A stretch of DNA of 20,879 nucleotides from positions 1 through 20,879 of the forward strand of contig DAICZV010000010.1 of assembly GCA_027310975.1 (NCBI GenBank), given 5' to 3'. The notes under the pieces were generated by a model, which worked only from the letters and a program-made list of their open reading frames with translations, was not told where the DNA came from and did no database searches. Below, piece after piece: positions 14,423 through 19,638 of the stretch (position 1 is its first letter; each line of letters opens with the position of its first letter). Source of the stretch: a bacterium. GTDB lineage: Bacteria; Patescibacteriota; Minisyncoccia; UBA6257; GWB1-50-10. The translations under genes were made by a program, and so were the position numbers.

Positions 14423-14902
14423 ATGATCAAACAAACACTTTATCTGATTGCTCTAGTGATAATCCTGGCCGTCGTGGGGTCATTGGGCGTTGCGATATTC
14501 CAGAATCTGAAGAAATTGCCATCCGCGGCCACTTCCACTCCGGCCTATCCATCGGGCGGAATAACCGCCTCGCCGGCCGATGCTGTAAATGACATAGCCG
14601 TGGCGAACCCGCTTCCGAACGCCTTGGTCCAAAGCCCGCTCACCGTTTCCGGTTCGGCCGTCGGCAATTGGTATTTTGAGGCCTCCTTCCCGGTGACCAT
14701 CACGGATGGCGACGGGCTCATCCTCGGGCAGACGCCAGCGCGGGCGCTCGGCGACTGGATGACGACGAGCTCCGTGCTGTTTACGGCCACATTAACCTTT
14801 TCCCAGCCCCGTACTCCGAACGGTTTCCTAATTCTCAAAAACGACGATCCTTCCGGCGATCCGGCAAGGTCAAGATCAATAGAGATACCGGTGCGCTTTT
14901 GA
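14423..14902 (+). CDS. Anchored Gmad2 (Ig-like) domain protein
   Basis: 159 residues from the ATG at 14423; the frame is open further upstream but that part lies in the tRNA gene. One membrane helix lies at about 5-27 (LYLIALVIILAVVGSLGVAI), then a serine/threonine/proline linker. The Gmad2 domain spans about 57-159: VANPLPNALVQSPLTVSGSA, GNWYFEASFPVTITDGDG, LGDWMTTSSVLFTATLTF, FLILKNDDPSGDPAR, ending IEIPVRF, which is the usual closing strand. Gmad2 is the Ig-like domain known from spore-germination proteins and widespread in non-sporulating lineages on the cell surface. A weak GGAAG lies eight bases before the start. It probably shares a transcript with tRNA-Ser. The role is unknown beyond an extracytoplasmic binding domain. 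Confidence 0.9.
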   Translation: MIKQTLYLIALVIILAVVGSLGVAIFQNLKKLPSAATSTPAYPSGGITASPADAVNDIAVANPLPNALVQSPLTVSGSAVGNWYFEASFPVTITDGDGLILGQTPARALGDWMTTSSVLFTATLTFSQPRTPNGFLILKNDDPSGDPARSRSIEIPVRF

Positions 14903-15002
14903 ACCAAGGGTTGCGTTATCCCGCGATAGCGGTTACGGTGAAGATATATCCGGTCCGAAGCGGTGATAGTCGTCATCCGCAAATTATTGGAAACTGAACA
15001 AT

Positions 15003-15152
15003 ATGTCCTATAAATGTCCGCAATGCGGTTTTACTTCGGAGCAGGCCGGCAATTGCCCGACTTGTAATGTTGCGCTCGTGGAAGCCAAGGAAGAGGGTCA
15101 AACCCCCGAGCCTCAGGCGCCGAGCCCGGCTGGAACTGAAGCCGGTCAATAA
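15003..15152 (+). CDS. Small zinc-ribbon protein (49 residues)
   Basis: A short ORF starting MSYKCPQCGFTSEQAGNCPT, with cysteines at positions 5, 8, 18 and 21 in a CxxC-(9)-CxxC arrangement that makes a complete zinc-ribbon or rubredoxin-like knuckle. An acidic then proline/alanine-rich tail follows (EEGQTPEPQAPSPAGTEAGQ). The ATG at 15003 is preceded by an AT-rich stretch without Shine-Dalgarno. It lies 100 bases after the Gmad2 gene and 15 bases before an intrinsic terminator at 15168, so it is placed like the last gene of the tRNA-Gmad2 unit. Small proteins of this kind are frequent in this lineage, but their role is unknown; a metal-binding adaptor is a guess. The intact four-cysteine set argues that it is a real gene. 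Confidence 0.8.
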   Translation: MSYKCPQCGFTSEQAGNCPTCNVALVEAKEEGQTPEPQAPSPAGTEAGQ

Positions 15153-15167
15153 ATTTGACCTGCGCTC

Positions 15168-15199
15168 AAAGCGGCCCCGACTTACGTTTGGGCCGTTTT
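15168..15199 (+). terminator. Intrinsic terminator after the zinc-ribbon gene
   Basis: CGGCCC (15172-15177) pairs with GGGCCG (15190-15195) around a 12-base loop. Flanking AAAG pairs with the TTTT tract at 15196-15199 (one G-U pair). The tract runs directly into the next -10 element. Confidence 0.82.
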
Positions 15200-15207
15200 G
15201 TTATAAT
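15199..15207 (+). promoter_or_regulatory. Extended -10 promoter of the holin-like gene
   Basis: TGT-TATAAT with the hexamer at 15202-15207, starting inside the U-tract of the preceding terminator. The expected start near 15214 leaves a leader of about 42 AT-rich bases before the ATG at 15256, so this gene is not leaderless. No good -35 is seen. Confidence 0.68.
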
Positions 15208-15255
15208 AAATTAACAAGTGACATTAAAGGCCGAATCATTAAAAATAAAACACAC

Positions 15256-15501
15256 ATGGAAAAGCTGAACGTAAAGAAATTCGCCGTCGCCCTCGGAACT
15301 TCGTGCGCCATCGGCACGCTTCTTCTGGGCTGGGCCGCCATGAGCGGCTGGGGAACGGGAATGGTGGACGTGATGTCCTCCGTTTACATTGGCTATGGGC
15401 CGAGCTTCGTCGGCGCCATCATCGGGGCCGTTTGGGCCTTCTTTGACGGGGCGATTGGCGGCGCGATAGTCGCCTGGATCTATAACATCTCAAAGAAATA
15501 G
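15256..15501 (+). CDS. Small two-helix membrane protein, 'bacteriophage holin'-like family
   Basis: 81 residues from the ATG at 15256; the longer open frame upstream runs through the terminator and the zinc-ribbon gene and is not coding. Helices lie at about 8-29 (KFAVALGTSCAIGTLLLGWA) and 50-76 (FVGAIIGAVWAFFDGAIGGA), with SSVYIGYGPSF between and a basic end (YNISKK). This closely matches a family common in Parcubacteria that databases label bacteriophage holin. No phage genes are nearby, so the label probably reflects size and topology, and the real role is unknown. It has its own promoter upstream and a terminator 16 bases downstream, forming a single-gene unit. Confidence 0.85.
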   Translation: MEKLNVKKFAVALGTSCAIGTLLLGWAAMSGWGTGMVDVMSSVYIGYGPSFVGAIIGAVWAFFDGAIGGAIVAWIYNISKK

Positions 15502-15517
15502 ACGCCGGTCTTACGAG

Positions 15518-15543
15518 GCCCGTCCCTTGCGGGGCGGGCTTTT
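15518..15543 (+). terminator. Intrinsic terminator after the holin-like gene
   Basis: GCCCGTCCC (15518-15526), loop TTGC, GGGGCGGGC (15531-15539; one G-U pair), then TTTT at 15540-15543. The last two T are also the start of the -35 box of the next promoter. Confidence 0.88.
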
Positions 15544-15570
15544 GAATTGGCGTTCTGTTTCGTATATAAT
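15542..15570 (+). promoter_or_regulatory. Sigma-70 promoter of the ABC-2 exporter operon
   Basis: TTGAAT (15542-15547), a 17-bp spacer and a perfect TATAAT (15565-15570). The expected start near 15577 gives a leader of about seven bases before the ATG at 15584, too short for a Shine-Dalgarno. Confidence 0.85.
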
Positions 15571-15583
15571 AGTATCCGTTTTC

Positions 15584-16378
15584 ATGCCGATCATTGACGT
15601 AAAGAAACTAACGAAGAAGTTCGGCAATTTCACCGCCGTGGACGGCGTTTCTTTTTCCGTTGAAAAAGGGGAAATATTCGCTTTTCTCGGACCCAATGGG
15701 GCGGGGAAGTCCACGACGATAAAGATGCTCACGACTGTCCTGCGGCCCACAAGCGGAGAAATAGACCTGAACGGCTATAATCCCGTTCATGACGCCTTGT
15801 CTGCCAGGAAGTCGTTCGGCATCGTCTTTCAAGACCCGAGCCTGGACGACGAGCTCACGGCTTATGAGAATATTGAACTCCACGGCGTTCTTTATGGCGT
15901 CCCGCGGGAACTGGGGAAGCAAAGAGCCGAGCAGCTTTTGAAATTTGTGGAGCTCTGGGACCGGCGGGACGACCTCGTCAAAGGTTTTTCCGGCGGGATG
16001 AAGCGGCGCTTAGAGATCGCGAGAGGCCTTTTGCACCACCCGAAGATACTCTTTCTGGACGAGCCGACGCAGGGTCTAGACCCGCAGACGCGGAACCATA
16101 TTTGGCAGTACATCCAAAACCTTAACAAAGAGGAGGGGATAACGATATTTTTCACCACCCATTATATGGAAGAAGCCGAGAAGGTCGCCCAAAGGGTTGC
16201 GGTCATTGACCACGGCAAGATAATAGACGGCGGTACGCCGGACGAACTTAAAAAGAAAACGAACGCCGCGACTTTGGAAGATGCCTTCCTTGCGCTTACC
16301 GGCCACGATTTGCGGGAAGACGCCGCGACTGGCGCCGACCATATGAGAGCCGGAGCTAAAGTGTGGGGCCGCCGTTAA
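15584..16378 (+). CDS. ABC-2 type exporter ATP-binding protein (DrrA-like)
   Basis: 264 residues from the ATG at 15584. The frame is open for 19 more codons upstream, but these lie in the terminator and promoter. Walker A GPNGAGKST is at 36-44, the Q-loop at 83 (VFQDPSLDDELT), the signature FSGGMKRRLE at 135-144, Walker B ILFLDE at 155-160 followed by PTQGLDPQTR, and the switch histidine at 193 (TTHYMEEAE). The FSGGMKRRLE signature and GLDPQTR D-loop are typical of DrrA/NodI-like ATPases working with ABC-2 permeases on drugs, lipids or glycans. A C-terminal tail (LEDAFLALTGHDLRED) also fits. The permease starts eight bases after its stop. The substrate cannot be inferred from sequence. Confidence 0.95.
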   Translation: MPIIDVKKLTKKFGNFTAVDGVSFSVEKGEIFAFLGPNGAGKSTTIKMLTTVLRPTSGEIDLNGYNPVHDALSARKSFGIVFQDPSLDDELTAYENIELHGVLYGVPRELGKQRAEQLLKFVELWDRRDDLVKGFSGGMKRRLEIARGLLHHPKILFLDEPTQGLDPQTRNHIWQYIQNLNKEEGITIFFTTHYMEEAEKVAQRVAVIDHGKIIDGGTPDELKKKTNAATLEDAFLALTGHDLREDAATGADHMRAGAKVWGRR

Positions 16379-16386
16379 AATAAAAA

Positions 16387-17139
16387 ATGCAGGCAATATA
16401 CATCATTTGGTTAAGGCAACTTAAGCGGTACATCCGTTCCAAGTCCCGCATCGTGGGTTCTTTGGGCCAGCCGCTTCTTTTTCTCGTCGCCCTCGGTTTC
16501 GGCTTGGGCCCGGTTTTTCAAAAAGCCGGCGGCGGCAATTATCTGGACTTCTTGGCTCCCGGCATCATCGCGATGGGCATTCTCTTCACCGCTCTCTTTT
16601 CCGGCATTGAAATAATCTGGGACAGGCAATTCGGCTTCCTGAAAGAGATGATGGTTGCACCTATTTCTCGCCTGCAGATAATGGTGGGGCGCACATTGGG
16701 CGGCGCGACCGTCGCCATTATCCAGGGTATCGTCGTTTTTCTTCTCGCTTTCCTCGTCGGTTTCCGGCCGGAATACCTGACCTTCGGCACATTTCTTCTC
16801 GCGCTTCTTTTTATGTTCCTTATCGCGGTGCTCTTCACGGCGCTTGGCACCGCCATCGCCTCGCAGTTGGACGACATGCAGGGCTTTCAGCTCATAATGA
16901 ACTTTGTCGTTATGCCGCTTTTCTTTCTCTCCGGAGCGCTCTTTCCGGTCGCGGGTCTCCCGAGCGGCATCGCCCTTGTTGTAAAGCTGGACCCCTTGTC
17001 TTACGGCGTGGACGGATTGCGCCATGCCCTGACGGGCATCGCCCAATTCGGCTTCGGCACTGACCTGGCGGTCCTCGCCATCATCACCGCCGTTCTTTTA
17101 GGCATCGGCACGTATTTATTCTCCAAGATTCAGATTTGA
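16387..17139 (+). CDS. ABC-2 type exporter permease
   Basis: 250 residues with six hydrophobic segments, near 27-44, 57-78, 107-128, 135-158, 170-195 and 223-245. Family signatures are FGFLKEMMVAPISRLQIMVG in the first cytoplasmic loop region, PLFFLSGALFPVAGLP before the last part, and DPLSYGVDGLRHALTG, all typical of DrrB/ABC2_membrane proteins. It pairs with the ATPase eight bases upstream. The start MQAIYIIWLRQLKRYIRSK has the usual amphipathic elbow helix before the first membrane segment. No Shine-Dalgarno; the start follows an A-rich run. No clear terminator follows: a six-bp hairpin (17151-17171) lacks a U-tract and overlaps the next -35 box. Confidence 0.94.
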   Translation: MQAIYIIWLRQLKRYIRSKSRIVGSLGQPLLFLVALGFGLGPVFQKAGGGNYLDFLAPGIIAMGILFTALFSGIEIIWDRQFGFLKEMMVAPISRLQIMVGRTLGGATVAIIQGIVVFLLAFLVGFRPEYLTFGTFLLALLFMFLIAVLFTALGTAIASQLDDMQGFQLIMNFVVMPLFFLSGALFPVAGLPSGIALVVKLDPLSYGVDGLRHALTGIAQFGFGTDLAVLAIITAVLLGIGTYLFSKIQI

Positions 17140-17166
17140 TATCGGCGGGCGGCAAGGCCAACTATC

Positions 17167-17195
17167 TTGCCATGTTTCGGTATTGATGGTATTTT
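17167..17195 (+). promoter_or_regulatory. Putative promoter of the small orphan pair
   Basis: TTGCCA (17167-17172), a 17-bp spacer and TATTTT (17190-17195). The expected start near 17202 gives a leader of about 35 bases that contains the ribosome-binding site at 17221-17226. Confidence 0.55.
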
Positions 17196-17220
17196 GAACG
17201 CACTAGTTCTTTAAGAAAGG

Positions 17221-17226
17221 AAGGAG
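17221..17226 (+). promoter_or_regulatory. Strong Shine-Dalgarno before a TTG start
   Basis: AAGGAG ten bases before TTG at 17237, within a purine-only stretch (GAAAGGAAGGAGAAGAAA). It decides the choice of the TTG as start; the first in-frame ATG is 18 codons downstream, inside the first membrane helix. Confidence 0.75.
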
Positions 17227-17236
17227 AAGAAACATC

Positions 17237-17473
17237 TTGTTTACTGGCATTGTTGTTTTATTCGCTATCAACTTCGTCGTATCTCTGTTCGGCATGCTGA
17301 TAGCCGTTCTGCTTGGAGGAGGGCTTCCTCTGTCCAGTCGGATACCGATTGCGTTCGTGGTGGGAATTTGGCTCGTCGTAGTCGGTCCAGTCGGATTTTT
17401 CGGAGCAATGAGCTTCACAATCGGCATTTGCGTTTCCGTCCCTTTAACGATGGGAAAGCTGAAGCTGATTTAA
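17237..17473 (+). CDS. Unrecognised small membrane protein (78 residues)
   Basis: Starts at TTG behind a clear AAGGAG. It is almost entirely hydrophobic: helices at about 3-28 (TGIVVLFAINFVVSLFGMLI), 36-52 (IPIAFVVGIWLVVVGPVG) and perhaps 54-70 (FFGAMSFTIGICVSVPL), with very few charges and a short basic C-terminus (GKLKLI). I do not recognise a family. It lies 27 bases before the next orphan gene and shares its promoter and terminator. The leader with a strong Shine-Dalgarno and non-ATG start is unlike most genes in the window. A small membrane-active protein, toxin-like or stress-related, is possible but unsupported. Confidence 0.68.
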   Translation: MFTGIVVLFAINFVVSLFGMLIAVLLGGGLPLSSRIPIAFVVGIWLVVVGPVGFFGAMSFTIGICVSVPLTMGKLKLI

Positions 17474-17486
17474 CGGAGATAAACCC

Positions 17487-17496
17487 AAAAGGAGGT
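17487..17496 (+). promoter_or_regulatory. Near-perfect Shine-Dalgarno of the second orphan gene
   Basis: AAAAGGAGGT, a nearly complete match to the 16S rRNA 3' end, with GGAGG five bases before the ATG at 17501. This spacing favours the ATG over the GTG at 17498. It is the strongest ribosome-binding site in the window. Confidence 0.85.
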
Positions 17497-17500
17497 AGTG

Positions 17501-17794
17501 ATGATTAGAATCTTTTCTGCAGACAACATCAATTTGCGCATTAGCCCCAGCGTCCAGTGGTATGTGCATCCGGACACTGAGGTAACCAATGATTTTTTCT
17601 CTCAAGCCGCTGATGGCGACGGCTTGTCAAGGATGGATGTCATCAACGGCCCGAAAGATGTGCCGGTGATGAATGTACCCTACGACAAGGTCCACGAGAT
17701 GTTCAAACGTTCCAACCAAGGACGCATGGATATCAAGTTCAGTTTGTATCGGAAGGCCGGGGTCCTCCTGGAACTAGTAATGACTGTCGGCTGA
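17501..17794 (+). CDS. Unrecognised small soluble protein (97 residues)
   Basis: A soluble-looking protein with no signal peptide or membrane helix: MIRIFSADNINLRISPSVQW, then YVHPDTEVTNDFFSQAADGD, a central VPYDKVHEMFKRSNQG, and a strand-like end LYRKAGVLLELVMTVG. Mixed alpha/beta is expected. I do not recognise a family. It has the best Shine-Dalgarno in the window and is followed after about 30 bases by a tight UUCG-loop terminator, so it should be well expressed. With the membrane gene upstream it forms an isolated two-gene unit between the exporter and dnaG. The pairing of a tiny membrane protein and a small soluble protein would fit a toxin-antitoxin or sensor pair, but nothing in the sequence proves that. 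Confidence 0.72.
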   Translation: MIRIFSADNINLRISPSVQWYVHPDTEVTNDFFSQAADGDGLSRMDVINGPKDVPVMNVPYDKVHEMFKRSNQGRMDIKFSLYRKAGVLLELVMTVG

Positions 17795-17826
17795 CCCAGC
17801 AGGCGGGGAGTAGTAATTAGAGATAG

Positions 17827-17848
17827 GGAGGCTTCGGCCTCCTTTTTT
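17827..17848 (+). terminator. Intrinsic terminator with UUCG tetraloop
   Basis: GGAGGC (17827-17832), loop TTCG, GCCTCC (17837-17842), then six T (17843-17848). A textbook terminator closing the orphan pair, 30 bases before the dnaG promoter. Confidence 0.93.
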
Positions 17849-17879
17849 ATTATCAACGCAGAGCTATTGAGGCATAAAT

Positions 17880-17908
17880 TTGCCTTGGACGAGTGGCGGC
17901 ATTACACT
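17880..17908 (+). promoter_or_regulatory. Promoter of dnaG-rpoD, nearly leaderless
   Basis: TTGCCT (17880-17885), a 17-bp spacer and TACACT (17903-17908). The expected start near 17915 is about three bases before the ATG at 17918. There is no Shine-Dalgarno. Confidence 0.65.
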
Positions 17909-17917
17909 GGTCATTGA

Positions 17918-19630
17918 ATGGCAAAGGAAGTAGACCTCATCAAGGAAAAATTGAATTTAGTGGATTTCCTCCGCTCCTACGTGACGCTCCTCCCCGCGGG
18001 CAAAAACTTCAAGGGTCTTTGTCCGTTCCACTCGGAAAAGACGCCTTCCTTCATCGTTTCTCCCGACCGGGGAATGTGGCACTGTTTCGGCTGCGGTCTC
18101 GGCGGCGACGTCATCAAGTTCGCGATGCTCTACGAGCATCTGGAATTCCCCGAGGCGTTGCGCTTCTTGGGCGAGAAGGCCGGCATTCCCATCCAGACCC
18201 TGAGCCCCGCCCAGCAGAGGGAGTTCGGCATTCTTTACGACCTGCAGGATGCGGCCCGCACTTTTTATAAGGAAGCGTTATACAAAAATCCGGACGCGCT
18301 CGGATATTTAAAGTCGCGCGGCCTCGCCGAGGAAACGATGGACGAATTTGACGTTGGCTACGCCGCGGGCGGCGAGACGCTCGTGCTGCATCTTTTGCAC
18401 CAGGGGTTTGATGTGGCGGACATCGTGCGGGCGGGTCTGGCCCTCAAGAACGTCCGCGGATTATACCGCGACAAATTCTCCGGCCGGGTGATGTTCCCGA
18501 TTCAGAACCAGGTCAGCAAGACCGTGGCCTTCACCGGACGGCTTTTGCCGGACGACCCGTCGGTCAAAAATGCCACCGTGGAATTGCCGAAATATCTGAA
18601 CTCGCCCGAAACGCCCATCTTCAACAAGTCCCGCGTCCTTTACGGCCTGGGCAAGACCAAGCAGGCCATCGCCGAAACGCGAGCCGTGCTCATTGTGGAA
18701 GGCCAGATGGATTTTTTGATGGCCTGGCAGACGGGCGTCAAAAATGTCGTCGCCGTCTCGGGGACGGGCCTGACGCCCCAGCACCTGGAGCGCCTGCGCG
18801 GGCTGGCGGACACCGTCCTTGTAAGCTTTGACAACGACGAGGCGGGGCTCCGCGCCCTGGAGCGCAGCTTGGCCAACTTTCACAGCTTTGACTTCCACGT
18901 GAAGGTCATCGGCCTCGGAGAATTTAAGGACCCGGCCGACGCGGTCTTGGCCGACCCGACCTTTTTCAAACAGGCGGTGGAATGGGCCAAGCCCGCCATG
19001 AAGCACATTATGAGCGTCTACTTCGCGCCCAAGGTCTGGAAAGAAGGGGACATACCGCTTCAAAAGCGCATCCTGCGCCATCTTTTGGGCGAGGTAAGGA
19101 CTCTGCGGAGCGCAGTGGAACAGAACATCTGGATAAAAGAGATGGCCAAGCTTTCCGGCATTTCCGAGAACGCTTTGAACGAGGAGTTCGCGGAGATCGG
19201 AGGCGAAGGCGGCACCGCCGCCGCGGGCGCCGAAGCGAGCGTTTTGCCGGACCTGGACCGCACCTCCGCGGTCGCCAAGCGCCTGGTCGCCCTCGCTTTG
19301 ACAAATCCGGAATTTCTCGTTAAATTAAGGGAGTATAAGACGCTCCTGCCGGAAATTTATGCTCTCATCCTGGACGATCCGAAAGCGGAGGGGGCGGCTT
19401 TCCTGGAACTTCAGGGTTCCTACGAGTTCGGCGAGCTTGACCCCGACAAGAGACAAAAAGAGTTCGGCGATTTAATCCGCCGCCTGCAGTCTATTAATTT
19501 CAAAAAAGAGTTGGCCGGCGTCAAAAAAGAACTGAGATCGCCGGAGACGCGCGGCAGCGACACGGAGACCAACCGGCTCCTGAACCGCTTTTCGGAGATA
19601 ACGAAGAAGATGAACGACCTCAACCAATAA
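17918..19630 (+). CDS. dnaG: DNA primase
   Basis: 570 residues, typical of DnaG. The N-terminal CHC2 zinc finger has ligands C35, H38, C56 and C59 (LCPFHSEKTPSF and WHCFGCGLGGDVIKF). The RNA polymerase core domain follows from about 110 (DLQDAARTFYKEALYKNPDA, GYLKSRGLAEETMDEF, RVMFPIQNQ, FTGRLL, KYLNSPETPIFNKS). The TOPRIM metal site has E261 in VEGQMD and D305-N-D307 in SFDNDEAGLRAL. The C-terminal 140 residues are the helical helicase-interaction region. It synthesises RNA primers for replication forks. The start is the ATG right after a -10 element. Eight bases after the stop begins rpoD, the conserved macromolecular-synthesis pairing; rpsU, which precedes dnaG in many bacteria, is absent here. 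Confidence 0.97.
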   Translation: MAKEVDLIKEKLNLVDFLRSYVTLLPAGKNFKGLCPFHSEKTPSFIVSPDRGMWHCFGCGLGGDVIKFAMLYEHLEFPEALRFLGEKAGIPIQTLSPAQQREFGILYDLQDAARTFYKEALYKNPDALGYLKSRGLAEETMDEFDVGYAAGGETLVLHLLHQGFDVADIVRAGLALKNVRGLYRDKFSGRVMFPIQNQVSKTVAFTGRLLPDDPSVKNATVELPKYLNSPETPIFNKSRVLYGLGKTKQAIAETRAVLIVEGQMDFLMAWQTGVKNVVAVSGTGLTPQHLERLRGLADTVLVSFDNDEAGLRALERSLANFHSFDFHVKVIGLGEFKDPADAVLADPTFFKQAVEWAKPAMKHIMSVYFAPKVWKEGDIPLQKRILRHLLGEVRTLRSAVEQNIWIKEMAKLSGISENALNEEFAEIGGEGGTAAAGAEASVLPDLDRTSAVAKRLVALALTNPEFLVKLREYKTLLPEIYALILDDPKAEGAAFLELQGSYEFGELDPDKRQKEFGDLIRRLQSINFKKELAGVKKELRSPETRGSDTETNRLLNRFSEITKKMNDLNQ

Positions 19631-19638
19631 AACCAAAC

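Noticed and set aside
14903..15002. An open frame after the Gmad2 stop that could be read as a frameshifted continuation (…AVTVKIYPVRSGDSRH…)
   Set aside because: The Gmad2 domain already ends with its normal last strand (IEIPVRF). The following 100 bases have no recognisable domain, so no frameshift is claimed.
15067..15255. Long N-terminal extension of the holin-like protein
   Set aside because: It runs through the zinc-ribbon gene, a terminator and a promoter in another frame, with arginine-rich random-looking sequence.
15256..15501. Prophage remnant suggested by the 'holin' label
   Set aside because: No endolysin, integrase, structural or other phage gene is nearby; the family label rests on size and topology and the gene is a single transcription unit.
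15527..15583. Upstream start for the ABC-2 ATPase
   Set aside because: These codons overlap a terminator hairpin and the -35/-10 promoter; the ATG at 15584 gives the usual N-terminus of the family.
17151..17171. GGCAAG/CTTGCC hairpin after the ABC-2 permease as a terminator
   Set aside because: Only six base pairs, a nine-base loop and no T-run; it also overlaps the -35 box of the next promoter.
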